Source: SG-bin7 sp964498095
GTDB taxonomy: Bacteria > Bdellovibrionota > Bdellovibrionia > Bdellovibrionales > SG-bin7
Length of the DNA: 64,000 nucleotides
Assembly (NCBI GenBank): GCA_964498095.1
Contig: CAZCFY010000001.1
Coordinates: 248,001-312,000 of the forward strand
Reading direction: 5' to 3'
Shown: one piece after another, positions 46,521 to 55,153 of the stretch
Numbering within the stretch: position 1 is the stretch's first letter
How the letters are laid out: every line of letters begins with the position of its first letter
Program-made: the position numbers and the translations under genes
The notes under the pieces: model-generated
Databases searched by the model: none
Told to the model about the DNA's origin: nothing
The model's input: only the letters and a program-made list of their open reading frames with translations

Positions 46521-48043
46521 GCAAAATATTTTCCAATCTTGTCGTAAACATCGAAGAGGATCTCGACGAGAAACTTCAGCTCTTAGTTCCAAACTTTAGC
46601 GCGTACCGCATCCAACGCAAATCCGTCGACGCGCGCGGCAAACCACATTTTGTTTATACGCTGGAAGTTTTCGAACAAGACGAAACACCACCTCCCGTAA
46701 ATGAAGAGCATTTTCAAATTAAAAAAATAAAATTCACGGACCGCCCGCCACTCATAATTGGCGCCGGGCCCGCCGGCCTCTTTGCGGCTCTGCGCTTTAT
46801 CGAAAGCGGAATTCCCTGTAAGCTCTTTGAGCAAGGCGCTGACGCACAAACTCGCGTGCAGCATATTAACCAACATTGGCGCTACGGCAAATTTAATTCG
46901 CGTAGTAATGTTTGTTTTGGCGAAGGCGGCGCAGGTTTATATTCTGACGGAAAGTTAATTACTCGAATTAAATCTCCGCATATTCCCTACGTCTTAAACC
47001 GTTTAGTTAAGTTTGGCGCTCCCGCTGAAATTGAGTATCTGGCAAATCCTCATGTGGGGAGCGACCGCATCCGCCGACTAATTCCAAAGATTCGCGAATA
47101 TCTACTGGCTAACGGTTGCGAAATTTTTCTTAACACGAAAGTCACTGAACTTCTCCATCGGCCCGGGGAAATCTATGGCATAAAACTCGAAGACGGCCGC
47201 CGGTTTGAGAGTGAGCAAACCGTTCTTGCGACAGGACATTCGGCGGAAGATATCTTTTCCCACTTAAAGGATATTGGCGTTTTCATGGAAGGAAAAAGCT
47301 TCGCAATGGGCCTTCGCATTGAACATCCGCAAAGCCTTATTAATAAAATTCAATACCGTGAATATGCGGATAATGTAAAATTAGGTGCGGCCAACTACCG
47401 TTTGGCGCATCACGATCATAAATCTGGAATTGGCGTTTACTCTTTTTGTATGTGCCCCGGTGGATACGTCATTTCAAGTACCTCCGACGAAAACACAGTG
47501 GTCTGCAACGGCATGAGTAACTTCAACCGCAATGGTCCTTTTGCCAACGCCGCAATTGTCGTTTCGATTGACCATGCCACGCATTTTGGAAAAGATATTT
47601 TTGGTGGCTTAAATCACCGCCGAGAACTCGAAAGCAAGGCGTTTCATGCCGTTAATCGCACTAAGGCTTTGCCTGTTCAGAATACTTTAGACTTCATAAA
47701 GGGTCGCGTCTCAACGCCTACAAAAACTTCTTCGCCCTCAGGAGTTATGGCCGCGCGCCTTGACCAGCTCCTGCCAAATTATATTCGAGAAAAAATAATT
47801 GAAGGCTTAGAAAAATTTGAAACCCAAATGCATGGGTTTTTGTCTTCGGACTCTCAACTCCATGGGATTGAGAGCCGCACCTCTTGTCCCATTCGTGTAA
47901 CGCGCGATAAAAGTACGTTACAGTCAGTAAGTCACAAAGGTTTATTCCCGGTCGGCGAAGGCGCCGGCTACGCTGGGGGAATTACCAGCGCCGCCGTTGA
48001 CGGCGTTAGAGCCGCCGAGGCTGTCATCGCCAAATTTCTGTGA
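46517..48043 (+). CDS. FAD-dependent dehydrogenase-like protein
   Basis: 508 residues from a TTG overlapping the acs stop (TTGA). The FAD/NAD dinucleotide motif IGAGPAGLFAAL (about 80-91) and FGEGGAGLYSDGKLITR (about 135) match the COG2509-type FAD-dependent dehydrogenases; the C-terminal GEGAGYAGGITSAAVDG closes the FAD site. An N-terminal ~70-residue domain is also typical. Exact substrate is unknown. Coupling to acs may be positional only. Confidence 0.85.
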   Translation: MSKIFSNLVVNIEEDLDEKLQLLVPNFSAYRIQRKSVDARGKPHFVYTLEVFEQDETPPPVNEEHFQIKKIKFTDRPPLIIGAGPAGLFAALRFIESGIPCKLFEQGADAQTRVQHINQHWRYGKFNSRSNVCFGEGGAGLYSDGKLITRIKSPHIPYVLNRLVKFGAPAEIEYLANPHVGSDRIRRLIPKIREYLLANGCEIFLNTKVTELLHRPGEIYGIKLEDGRRFESEQTVLATGHSAEDIFSHLKDIGVFMEGKSFAMGLRIEHPQSLINKIQYREYADNVKLGAANYRLAHHDHKSGIGVYSFCMCPGGYVISSTSDENTVVCNGMSNFNRNGPFANAAIVVSIDHATHFGKDIFGGLNHRRELESKAFHAVNRTKALPVQNTLDFIKGRVSTPTKTSSPSGVMAARLDQLLPNYIREKIIEGLEKFETQMHGFLSSDSQLHGIESRTSCPIRVTRDKSTLQSVSHKGLFPVGEGAGYAGGITSAAVDGVRAAEAVIAKFL

Positions 48044-48086
48044 ACTAGACTTGCAGCCCGGGTTTTAAGTTCGATACCATGAACCT

Positions 48087-48554
48087 ATGAAATTAGCGCC
48101 GCAGAATACCCCACTCGTTAAGATGGTAGAGCTCATCATGCCCCAGGACGCCAATAACTTTGGAACTCTTTTTGGCGGAAAACTCTTAGAGTTCATCGAC
48201 AAGTGCGCGGCCATCACGGCATTCCGCTACACCGGAACACAAGTCGTAACCGCGAGTTTTGAACGCATTGATTTTCTGGAACCCATTCATATTGCCGATA
48301 TTATCGAACTCACCGGCCGCATCATCTATACCGGAAAAACTAGTTTGGTAATTATGGTTGATGTTTACCGCCAAAAAGGCAATGGCCCACTTACCCGAGC
48401 CACGAGCGGTTATACGGTTTTTGTTGCCGTCGACGCCAAAGGAAATCCAATTCCCGTTCCGCCGCTAAATGCCGTAACCGCCGAAGAAAAATCGCTTTGG
48501 GAGCGCGGCAAAGAAATTAAAGAAAATATTGCCAAACGCGCTCAGAAAAACTGA
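48087..48554 (+). CDS. Acyl-CoA thioesterase (hotdog fold)
   Basis: 155 residues. A hotdog domain of YciA/BACH type: MPQDANNFGTLFGGKLLE with the catalytic Asp in the following helix (FIDKCAAITA), then VVTASFERIDFLEPIH and RIIYTGKTSLVIMVDV. It hydrolyses acyl-CoA esters. Its last 13 bp overlap the convergent secreted-protein gene. Close to acs, but not coupled. Confidence 0.9.
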   Translation: MKLAPQNTPLVKMVELIMPQDANNFGTLFGGKLLEFIDKCAAITAFRYTGTQVVTASFERIDFLEPIHIADIIELTGRIIYTGKTSLVIMVDVYRQKGNGPLTRATSGYTVFVAVDAKGNPIPVPPLNAVTAEEKSLWERGKEIKENIAKRAQKN

Positions 48555-49336
48555 ACGTCACGATTGGTGACTAGATGAATATGGATTGTGTCCATTTGGT
48601 TACCGACGACGGCACCATATCCTTGAAAGCGAAACGGGCTAGCGCAAAATTCTGCTGGCACGGTTTTTACAAAAATGTAGAGATCCGTCGGCTCAGCAAC
48701 ATGCCAGGTTAAAAAGCTTGGGATTTTGCGTTTAGCATCGGAAGAACTCCATTGCACATGAGGTGTTGCAATCGCTTTTAACGAAAATATAGGCCCCATA
48801 CCTTTGTGTACAAAGACTCTTTTCTTAGGAAACTCCCACTTCATGCCCACCGTGATTTCCCAGCTGTCATAAATCTCCGGGTAAGCCGCTAGGATCTGTT
48901 GGCGCAGACTTTCCATACGTTGATAAAGACTTTCCACTTGCGGGTTCGTATCGGGATCGACGACGTCACGCTCTAAAATCTCGGCAAGCTCAGTAGCTAC
49001 AGTCTTAAATTCGGCAAACAGTCCCCGCGCGTCCTTAATTTTTTGCTGGACCTCTTCGCATTTGCCGATTTTCCAATTTTTTAGTTTTATTTCGGAACTT
49101 TTCAAAACATAGGGGGGCTGACCGTCGCTAAATCCATAACCAAGGTAAGGACTGCCATTCATAAATTCATGGCGCTCAAGAAGAGTCGTATTTGCGACGT
49201 CCGTGAGGTACTGGCGAAGCGCCACTTTGTCGGCGCTCGCCGGTAAACGCTCAACCAAACCGCGGTCAAGCGCCAGTGCCGCGTTTGCGGCCAATAGAAG
49301 AAAGCTAAAAAGAAACTTACTGATTTTCTTTTTCAC
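48542..49336 (-). CDS. Hypothetical secreted protein
   Basis: 264 residues with a signal peptide (1-22, ALA). The mature protein is mainly helical in the middle (about 95-165) and ends beta-like. No family recognised. It overlaps the coiled-coil gene upstream by 20 bp, so the two are translationally linked and likely function together. Paralogues cannot be tested here. Confidence 0.65.
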   Translation of the reverse strand: MKKKISKFLFSFLLLAANAALALDRGLVERLPASADKVALRQYLTDVANTTLLERHEFMNGSPYLGYGFSDGQPPYVLKSSEIKLKNWKIGKCEEVQQKIKDARGLFAEFKTVATELAEILERDVVDPDTNPQVESLYQRMESLRQQILAAYPEIYDSWEITVGMKWEFPKKRVFVHKGMGPIFSLKAIATPHVQWSSSDAKRKIPSFLTWHVAEPTDLYIFVKTVPAEFCASPFRFQGYGAVVGNQMDTIHIHLVTNRDVQFF

Positions 49337-50924
49337 TCGTAAATACCGTAATTCCCGTACGCATTGCCGCTGTACTTGTGCTCATTTGGCGAGTCACTAC
49401 CGCTTTAATTTTCGAATAGAAGTCAGCGTCAGTTTTGTCTCCGCCAAAGATTGCATTTAATCCTTTAAGGATAAAACCACCGAGTACGCAGAAGATATTG
49501 TTTAGCTCACACGAGCCCGCTACGGCATCACCAATAGCGCCGCCGTTAGAAGAACCGGTACCGCCTATCCGGGTAGAAGAACCCCAGCGTGAGCGAGGTT
49601 GCCACGGATCAAAGTCATCACCTTCGATAATCGACTTATCTTTTTCTGGATTCGGCACGCCGGTAATTTCTAAAACTTCCGTCATGATCTCTTTACGAAG
49701 ATCAGCAATTATTTTTTGTTTATCAGCTTCTGTTAATTCACCGTCACTGTTGTCTTGCCACTCCACTTTCATATCGCCCCAAGCGTCTTTATTTTCTAAT
49801 ACCTTTTTCATTTGGCGAGTCGTGAAAACGGCCGTTGCTTTACCTTCTTTTTTAATTTGATTGTAAACGGTGTGGCGGTTGTAGGTCACTTTTACGTTCG
49901 CGGCGAATACCGAGGGAAAAGAGTAAGTCGCAGCTAAACCAAATACAGGAACGCCTGAGTTGTTACGCTTAATTTGAAATAAGTCGGGATTAACTAAGGC
50001 ACAAGCGCCCGCCAAACTTAAACGAACATGCGCCGACATTTTTGACGGCATTGCCGCTAACGCTTGAGGTTTTTCGCTGGTAGGAGCGTAAGTTTCGCCA
50101 TTTATTACGTAATCTAAAATCGCGGGTAATGAGGCCTCATAAGAACCGCGGTCCCCGGCGCCGATAAATTTCGCGTAAATTTTTACGTCTTTAGTAAATA
50201 CTTTTTCAAATTGGTAACTGGGGTTTTCGCGCTGAAGGGAAGCAATTTGCGAATCCCATCCCGTGTCATAATCAAAATTCGCAAAACCACCTTCGCGTTT
50301 GGCAAATTTTTCGTAAAGACCGTCGAAAACTTTTTTAATGTCAGCTATGCGGCCTTCTAAGGTATTAAAGCGCTTGTCCAACTCTTCAAAGCTAGCTTGA
50401 ATTTCAACTTGGGCTTGTTTTAGATCGTTGTATTTTTTTAACAACTCGACGTTTTCCTGCTCGATCTTGGTCAGAGCTTCGCGATTGGCGTTAGGATCTT
50501 TTTTTAAGTTTTCATATTCTACGAGAACCGGCTTTTCGCTGCGTAATTTTTTAAGTTCTTCTTCGACTTCTTTCTTGCCAGCCTCTGCATCAATTTTTTG
50601 ATCTAAGATTCGCTCACGTTTCGCGGCTAGCTTACCCAATTCCGTAGTACGCGCTTTAGAGTATTTTACTAAATCAGACAACTCGTCACAGAAGGCTAAA
50701 TTGGTAGTTGCGCGAAAATTCTTTAACTCAATCACACCCATTGTCGGCGGTAAAACATAAACCGCGACTTTGTTAAGATGATCTCCGATGATCTTCGCAT
50801 CAACTTCGTTTTTAACATCGCGGAGTTTGTTGCTGGTGTTGATGTAAACACTTGGTGACGACCAAGCATTTGTAGCAGCAAATACCACGCTCAACGCTAT
50901 GGCTAATGGACGGCAAGATAACAT
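49317..50924 (-). CDS. Secreted coiled-coil protein
   Basis: 535 residues from the ATG at 50924 (AAGGGGGA upstream); an ATG at 50951 lies in frame but gives an odd leader. Signal peptide 1-22 (ATNAWS). A central coiled coil (about 75-200) separates an N-terminal and a beta-rich C-terminal region (about 210-400). Near the C-terminus is a Ser/Gly-rich segment and a short Cys pair. No family recognised. Transcribed with the 264-residue secreted protein gene. Confidence 0.7.
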   Translation of the reverse strand: MLSCRPLAIALSVVFAATNAWSSPSVYINTSNKLRDVKNEVDAKIIGDHLNKVAVYVLPPTMGVIELKNFRATTNLAFCDELSDLVKYSKARTTELGKLAAKRERILDQKIDAEAGKKEVEEELKKLRSEKPVLVEYENLKKDPNANREALTKIEQENVELLKKYNDLKQAQVEIQASFEELDKRFNTLEGRIADIKKVFDGLYEKFAKREGGFANFDYDTGWDSQIASLQRENPSYQFEKVFTKDVKIYAKFIGAGDRGSYEASLPAILDYVINGETYAPTSEKPQALAAMPSKMSAHVRLSLAGACALVNPDLFQIKRNNSGVPVFGLAATYSFPSVFAANVKVTYNRHTVYNQIKKEGKATAVFTTRQMKKVLENKDAWGDMKVEWQDNSDGELTEADKQKIIADLRKEIMTEVLEITGVPNPEKDKSIIEGDDFDPWQPRSRWGSSTRIGGTGSSNGGAIGDAVAGSCELNNIFCVLGGFILKGLNAIFGGDKTDADFYSKIKAVVTRQMSTSTAAMRTGITVFTSEKENQ

Positions 50925-51105
50925 AAGAATCCCCCTTATTTTGATCCCCAACGTATCCTTGCTAAGGTGTTTTTTATCAAGGGAAATATATACCTTACGC
51001 GTTGCTTATATTTTGAGCACACCAATTGTAGAAAGGTAACTAAGCTTTGGACTTCACAAATGAAAGAGTATTAAAATTAGTTCATAAATTCAGGGAGGAT
51101 TTCAC

Positions 51106-52125
51106 GTGATTCCAGTAATTCTTTCAGGGGGTCAGGGCAAAAGATTGTGGCCAGTTTCTACGAATCAAATGCCAAAGCAATTCGCGCCAATTTTTGATGA
51201 ACCTTTACAAACAAAAACGATACGGCGTTTGCAGCCTTTGGGGAAACCCTGGATCGTCACAACTGAAACATTAAGGGTGCCGACCGAAACCGTAAATGAA
51301 ATGTTTAAGATTCCGGCCGATCAAGTCATTTACGAACCCATGCCCAGAAACACGGGCCCCGCCATCGCACTTCTTTGTGCCATTCTCGCGAAAAAAGGTA
51401 AGAGTCAGGAAGTTGTTGGTATTTTTCCCGCCGATCATATGATCGCAAAATCTGATGTCTTTCTTACGGCCTGCCAATTTGCCGAACTGTGGGCTAAGCG
51501 GGGAAAAATTGTTACCTTAGGAATTAAACCCAGCTTCGCCTCGACGGCCTACGGCTACATCGAGGTCGACAAAGATGCTGACGAAACCCGCGAAGGGCTC
51601 TCAGTCCACTATGCAAAGAAATTTCACGAAAAACCAAAAACCGATAAAGCGCAGGAGTTTGCCAAATCGGGTCGTCATTTTTGGAATGGGGGCATTTTTA
51701 TTTTTCAAGTATCAACGATGTTAGCGGCGCTGGAACAATACATGCCGTCGACATATAAGTCTTTAAACGGTTTAAACGCCGACCTCAGTAATCTCGCCAG
51801 CATTTATGAATCCCTTGAGCCCAAAAGCATTGATTATGGCGTCATGGAACGTGCGGATAATATTTTTTGTATTCCCGTTGAAATGGGCTGGAGTGATGTT
51901 GGTTCATGGGATGAGATTGCGCGTTTACGCTCACGTAAGGATTCGCCAAGCACTGTCTATATGGACAAAACTACAAACTATCTGCATCCCGTAAGTGGTA
52001 AAAAATACGCTCTCGTTGGCGTTGATGACTTAATCATCGTGGATAGTCCCGAAGGTTTGGTGGTTTGTAAAAAAGGCGAATCGGAAAAAATAAAAATCGC
52101 TATCGATTCACTCTCGAAAGGCTAA
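51106..52125 (+). CDS. manC: Mannose-1-phosphate guanylyltransferase
   Basis: 339 residues from a GTG with AGGGAGG upstream. N-terminal nucleotidyltransferase signature LSGGQGKRLWPVS, then PMPRNTGPAIALL, VGIFPADHMI, WNGGIFIFQ and MGWSDVGSWDE. It makes GDP-mannose for surface polysaccharide or LPS. It lacks the C-terminal phosphomannose isomerase domain of bifunctional enzymes. The fecR-like gene starts 1 bp after its stop. Confidence 0.9.
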   Translation: MIPVILSGGQGKRLWPVSTNQMPKQFAPIFDEPLQTKTIRRLQPLGKPWIVTTETLRVPTETVNEMFKIPADQVIYEPMPRNTGPAIALLCAILAKKGKSQEVVGIFPADHMIAKSDVFLTACQFAELWAKRGKIVTLGIKPSFASTAYGYIEVDKDADETREGLSVHYAKKFHEKPKTDKAQEFAKSGRHFWNGGIFIFQVSTMLAALEQYMPSTYKSLNGLNADLSNLASIYESLEPKSIDYGVMERADNIFCIPVEMGWSDVGSWDEIARLRSRKDSPSTVYMDKTTNYLHPVSGKKYALVGVDDLIIVDSPEGLVVCKKGESEKIKIAIDSLSKG

Positions 52126-52126
52126 A

Positions 52127-52882
52127 ATGAAAGCTCTGCTTGTTTTTCTATTACTTCCAGTTTTTGCGCAAGCGGAAGTTTGCGGTAAAGTTTTGAAAAT
52201 CCAAGGTGACGTAGAGGTTCTGCGAATAAAGGAATCTAAAGACGTGCGCATCGGCATTAAAGCCTCTGACCAAATGGCCTTAAATTGCGACGATATCATT
52301 CTTACCGGTCGCGCTTCACGGGCCAAAGTAAAATTAGGCAACACGCTAATTACAATTTCGTCGCAAAGCCGTTTATCCGTTGAGGAGCATTCAGAAAAAA
52401 CACATGAACCCAGTGTGCTAGGCCTTATGTATGGAAAAATTAGGGCCCTAGTAAAACCCCGCGCCGCCGAGGAAAAAAATCTCTCCATCACAACGTCAAC
52501 AGCGGTTATGGGTGTGCGCGGAACGGATTTGTTCGTGGGCTTTGACCCCAACACACGCTTAACTCAGCAGGCCACATTGGAAGGCAAGGTTGAAGTGGAA
52601 CAAAAAAGTACCGGCCAAAAAGTCATGGTTGATCCTGGCCAGCAAGTCAAAATTGAATCTCCCGCGCAAGCAGAAACTCCCGAAGAAAAGCCCGTACCAA
52701 TAAAGGCCGAGCCAATTTCGGTTAAAATCGTCGAACAGATCCGTCAGGCCTCCTTTATTGCCAAAGATGATAAGGAATTCGCGACCGTCGAGGCCGTAAA
52801 GATTTTAGGTGAACCCAATAAATGGTTGCCGCCGGATGATGAGTTGCCTCTGGATCTGCGCGGAATGAAAAATGAGTTCTAA
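52127..52882 (+). CDS. FecR-domain exported protein
   Basis: 251 residues. Signal peptide 1-17 (AQAEV). A FecR-like beta domain (about 18-150): GDVEVLRIKE, DDIILTGRASRAKVKL, ITISSQSRLSVEEH, TSTAVMGVRGTDLFV and ATLEGKVEVEQ. FecR domains often sense or regulate via sigma factors, but in exported proteins without a membrane helix the role is unclear. The C-terminus is helical. It overlaps the M14 peptidase gene by 11 bp. Confidence 0.8.
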   Translation: MKALLVFLLLPVFAQAEVCGKVLKIQGDVEVLRIKESKDVRIGIKASDQMALNCDDIILTGRASRAKVKLGNTLITISSQSRLSVEEHSEKTHEPSVLGLMYGKIRALVKPRAAEEKNLSITTSTAVMGVRGTDLFVGFDPNTRLTQQATLEGKVEVEQKSTGQKVMVDPGQQVKIESPAQAETPEEKPVPIKAEPISVKIVEQIRQASFIAKDDKEFATVEAVKILGEPNKWLPPDDELPLDLRGMKNEF

Positions 52883-53549
52883 TTTTAAGATCAAGGCTGG
52901 AATTTTCGGAAAAAGCGCCGACGGTTTGCCTATCCCCGCTTATCACTTTGGTTCGACGGGCCCCACTGTTTTAATAGTTGGCGGCGTTCACGGCAACGAA
53001 CCCGAAGGTATCGCTTGCGCCTATGGCCTGCTTCAACGCTTTGCCAACTCCTTTCCTTATAAATTACGGCTTGATTTAGTCCCTGTTTTTAATATGGACG
53101 GCTCCCTAAAGGGGGAAAGACGTAATGGTAATGGGGTGGATCTCAACCGCAATTTGCCAACCAATGATTGGACAGCCAAATATGATCAGGAAAAATATTT
53201 TCCCGGCACGTCTGCTAATAGTGAGCCAGAGTCCCAGGCAATGGTGAATTACTTAAAAACGCACAAGGTCAGTTTTATTTTATCACTTCATTCATGGCAC
53301 CCGCTAATAAATATCAATGGCGCGTGCCATGAGGAAGCCGAAGTCATCCGGCGAATTACGCGTTATGAAATTAAAGAAAGTATTGGTTATCCAACGCCGG
53401 GATGCTTGGGAACCTATGCGGGACTTGAGCGTGACATTCCCACAATTACTTATGAAATTGAACGTGGGTTAGACAATAAGAATATTTTGACTACTCACTG
53501 CAAGGCCGTCATGGAAGCTCTAAAGGTTTGTGAACATCGAGGACGCTAA
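52872..53549 (+). CDS. M14 carboxypeptidase, murein-amidase MpaA-like
   Basis: 225 residues. Zinc ligands in HGNEPEG (H-x-x-E) and LHSW (second His), and the catalytic Glu probably in TYEIERG. GNGVDLNRNLPTNDW is the typical substrate-side loop of MpaA-type enzymes. No signal peptide, so likely cytoplasmic: it would split the gamma-D-Glu-mDAP bond of recycled murein peptides. The stop overlaps the dapD start (1 nt), which fits mDAP salvage beside mDAP synthesis. Confidence 0.85.
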   Translation: MSSNFKIKAGIFGKSADGLPIPAYHFGSTGPTVLIVGGVHGNEPEGIACAYGLLQRFANSFPYKLRLDLVPVFNMDGSLKGERRNGNGVDLNRNLPTNDWTAKYDQEKYFPGTSANSEPESQAMVNYLKTHKVSFILSLHSWHPLININGACHEEAEVIRRITRYEIKESIGYPTPGCLGTYAGLERDIPTITYEIERGLDNKNILTTHCKAVMEALKVCEHRGR

Positions 53550-54355
53550 TGCAAAAAATTATCGAATCCATTGATTTAGGCGCAAAAAAATTTTCTCCCA
53601 AAGAAAAAAAAGCCGTGCTTGACGTCATCAAAGAATTGGATGCCGGCAAATTGCGTGTCGCGACCCACGAGCCAAACGATAAATGGATAACTCACGAGTG
53701 GATCAAGAAAGCAATTTTACTTTTTTTCCGCACGCAGAAAATGGCTCTGGTGCGCGCCGGCGAATTGCGATTTTTCGATAAAGTGCCGCTAAAAAAATGG
53801 ACGGGAAAAGAAGGCGTACGCGTTGTCCCCCACGCGCTAGTTCGGCGTGGCGCCCATGTGGAAGCCAATTGTATATTAATGCCGAGTTATGTAAACATCG
53901 GCGCGTTTGTTGGGGCCGGAACCTTGGTCGACACATGGGCCACGGTGGGTAGTTGCGGCCAAGTCGGAAAGAACTGTCACATCTCGGGCGGTGTCGGTAT
54001 TGGCGGCGTGCTCGAGCCCCTGCAAGCGCAACCGGTAATAATAGAGGATAACTGCTTTATCGGCAGCCGCGCAATTATAGTCGAAGGCGTTTGTGTACGC
54101 AGAGGCGCTGTTATCGGCGCGGGAGTTACGATTACGAAAACAACACCGATCATTGATGTCACCGGTCCCGCCGAGCGTATTTTGAAAGGCGAAGTGCCGG
54201 CAAATTCCGTTGTTATACCTGGCACGCGAAAAAAAGCATTCGCCGCTGGCGAATACAACGTACCGTGCGCTTTAATCATAGGTAAACGTCATGCCGGCAC
54301 GGATTTAAAAACTTCTTTAAATCAAGCGCTGCGCGATTTTGACGTCTCGGTTTAG
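53549..54355 (+). CDS. dapD: Tetrahydrodipicolinate N-succinyltransferase
   Basis: 268 residues, the usual DapD length. Left-handed beta-helix hexapeptide repeats (about 85-215): MPSYVNIGAFVGAGT, LVDTWATVGSCGQVG, KNCHISGGVGIGGVLEP and EDNCFIGSRAIIVEG. It catalyses succinyl-CoA-dependent acylation in the lysine/mDAP pathway. The start shares one base with the stop of the MpaA-like gene. A GNAT gene follows after 3 bp. Confidence 0.95.
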   Translation: MQKIIESIDLGAKKFSPKEKKAVLDVIKELDAGKLRVATHEPNDKWITHEWIKKAILLFFRTQKMALVRAGELRFFDKVPLKKWTGKEGVRVVPHALVRRGAHVEANCILMPSYVNIGAFVGAGTLVDTWATVGSCGQVGKNCHISGGVGIGGVLEPLQAQPVIIEDNCFIGSRAIIVEGVCVRRGAVIGAGVTITKTTPIIDVTGPAERILKGEVPANSVVIPGTRKKAFAAGEYNVPCALIIGKRHAGTDLKTSLNQALRDFDVSV

Positions 54356-54358
54356 GTT

Positions 54359-54949
54359 ATGGCCTATCTTTTGCGAAAAACTAAAAACTTAATCGTGCGT
54401 CCGTTGCGGCTCTCAGATTACAAAGTCTGGAAAGAAGCATTTCTAAAAACACCCTTGCAGCGCAACCCATGGGATCGCGAACCTAAAAAGTCTAGCGACC
54501 TCACCCATGCAGAGTTCAAAAATATATTGCGCAATTTAAAAAGGTTACGAGATACCGACACGTTTTTTGATTTCGCAGTTTTCGAAAAATCTAGCGGTGC
54601 CTATGTCGGCTCAGTTGCCGTTATGGATTTACTGCGCAGTATTTCGCAGTCCGCATATCTCGGGTATTTTTTAATTAATCGTTTTTGGGGCAAGGGCTAC
54701 GGCAAGGAAGCTTCACTTGCCGCCATAGATATTGCTTTTCGGGATTTAAAGCTCCACCGTATTGAGGCCGGTATAGAACCGCAAAACCGCCGCTCTATTT
54801 TTACCGCGCGTTCAATGGGACTCCGCAAAGAAGGTTTAAAAAAGCGGGCGATCTTTAAACGGGGGAAATGGGTCGACCTTGTTATGTATTCCGCAACGTG
54901 TGAGGAATTTGGAATAAAATGGCGGGGCATCCCAACGCTGCGTCGTTAG
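54359..54949 (+). CDS. GNAT acetyltransferase, RimJ/RimL type
   Basis: 196 residues. GNAT core (about 12-170): LIVRPLRLSDY, AYVGSVAVMDL, LGYFLINRFWGKGYGKEA with the acetyl-CoA-binding loop, HRIEAGIEPQNRRSI and GLRKEGLKKRA. This pattern fits ribosomal-protein-like RimJ/RimL acetyltransferases. It is the last gene of the manC-dapD run. Confidence 0.85.
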   Translation: MAYLLRKTKNLIVRPLRLSDYKVWKEAFLKTPLQRNPWDREPKKSSDLTHAEFKNILRNLKRLRDTDTFFDFAVFEKSSGAYVGSVAVMDLLRSISQSAYLGYFLINRFWGKGYGKEASLAAIDIAFRDLKLHRIEAGIEPQNRRSIFTARSMGLRKEGLKKRAIFKRGKWVDLVMYSATCEEFGIKWRGIPTLRR

Positions 54950-54964
54950 TTTTTCTCGCGCGCC

Positions 54965-54983
54965 TTCGGCGGCTGCCGCCGAA
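54965..54983. repeat. GC-rich stem-loop after the GNAT gene
   Basis: TTCGGCGGC (54965-54973) and GCCGCCGAA (54975-54983) with a single T loop, 15 bp after the GNAT stop. No T-run follows, so intrinsic termination is uncertain; may be a REP-like hairpin. Confidence 0.5.
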
Positions 54984-55073
54984 ATCGATTGGTTACGCCC
55001 CACTATCAACCCCCAAAGAATTTCAGCGCAAGAGTTATTGTTTCCGCTGCAAAAATCGGCTTGGCCTTATAAA

Positions 55074-55112
55074 AAATTCCTGTACCAGGAATTTGGTACA
55101 CTTTGTACCAAA
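55074..55112. promoter_or_regulatory. Overlapping palindromes, candidate operator of the TIGR02147 gene
   Basis: Two 21-bp dyads overlap by 3 bp. The first has arms AAATTCCTG (55074-55082) and CAGGAATTT (55086-55094); the second has arms TTTGGTACA (55092-55100) and TGTACCAAA (55104-55112). Both have a 3-nt spacer and 9-bp perfect arms. Three GTACC half-sites (both orientations) lie at 55082-87, 55094-99 and 55105-110. A TTATAA hexamer lies just upstream (55067-55072). The array ends 41 bp before the ATG at 55154 of a TIGR02147-type regulator, so auto-regulation is likely. No promoter was firmly placed. Confidence 0.65.
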
Positions 55113-55153
55113 CAATTTGGCTGGAGGAGACACCCTGCTGTATAAGCCTCCCT

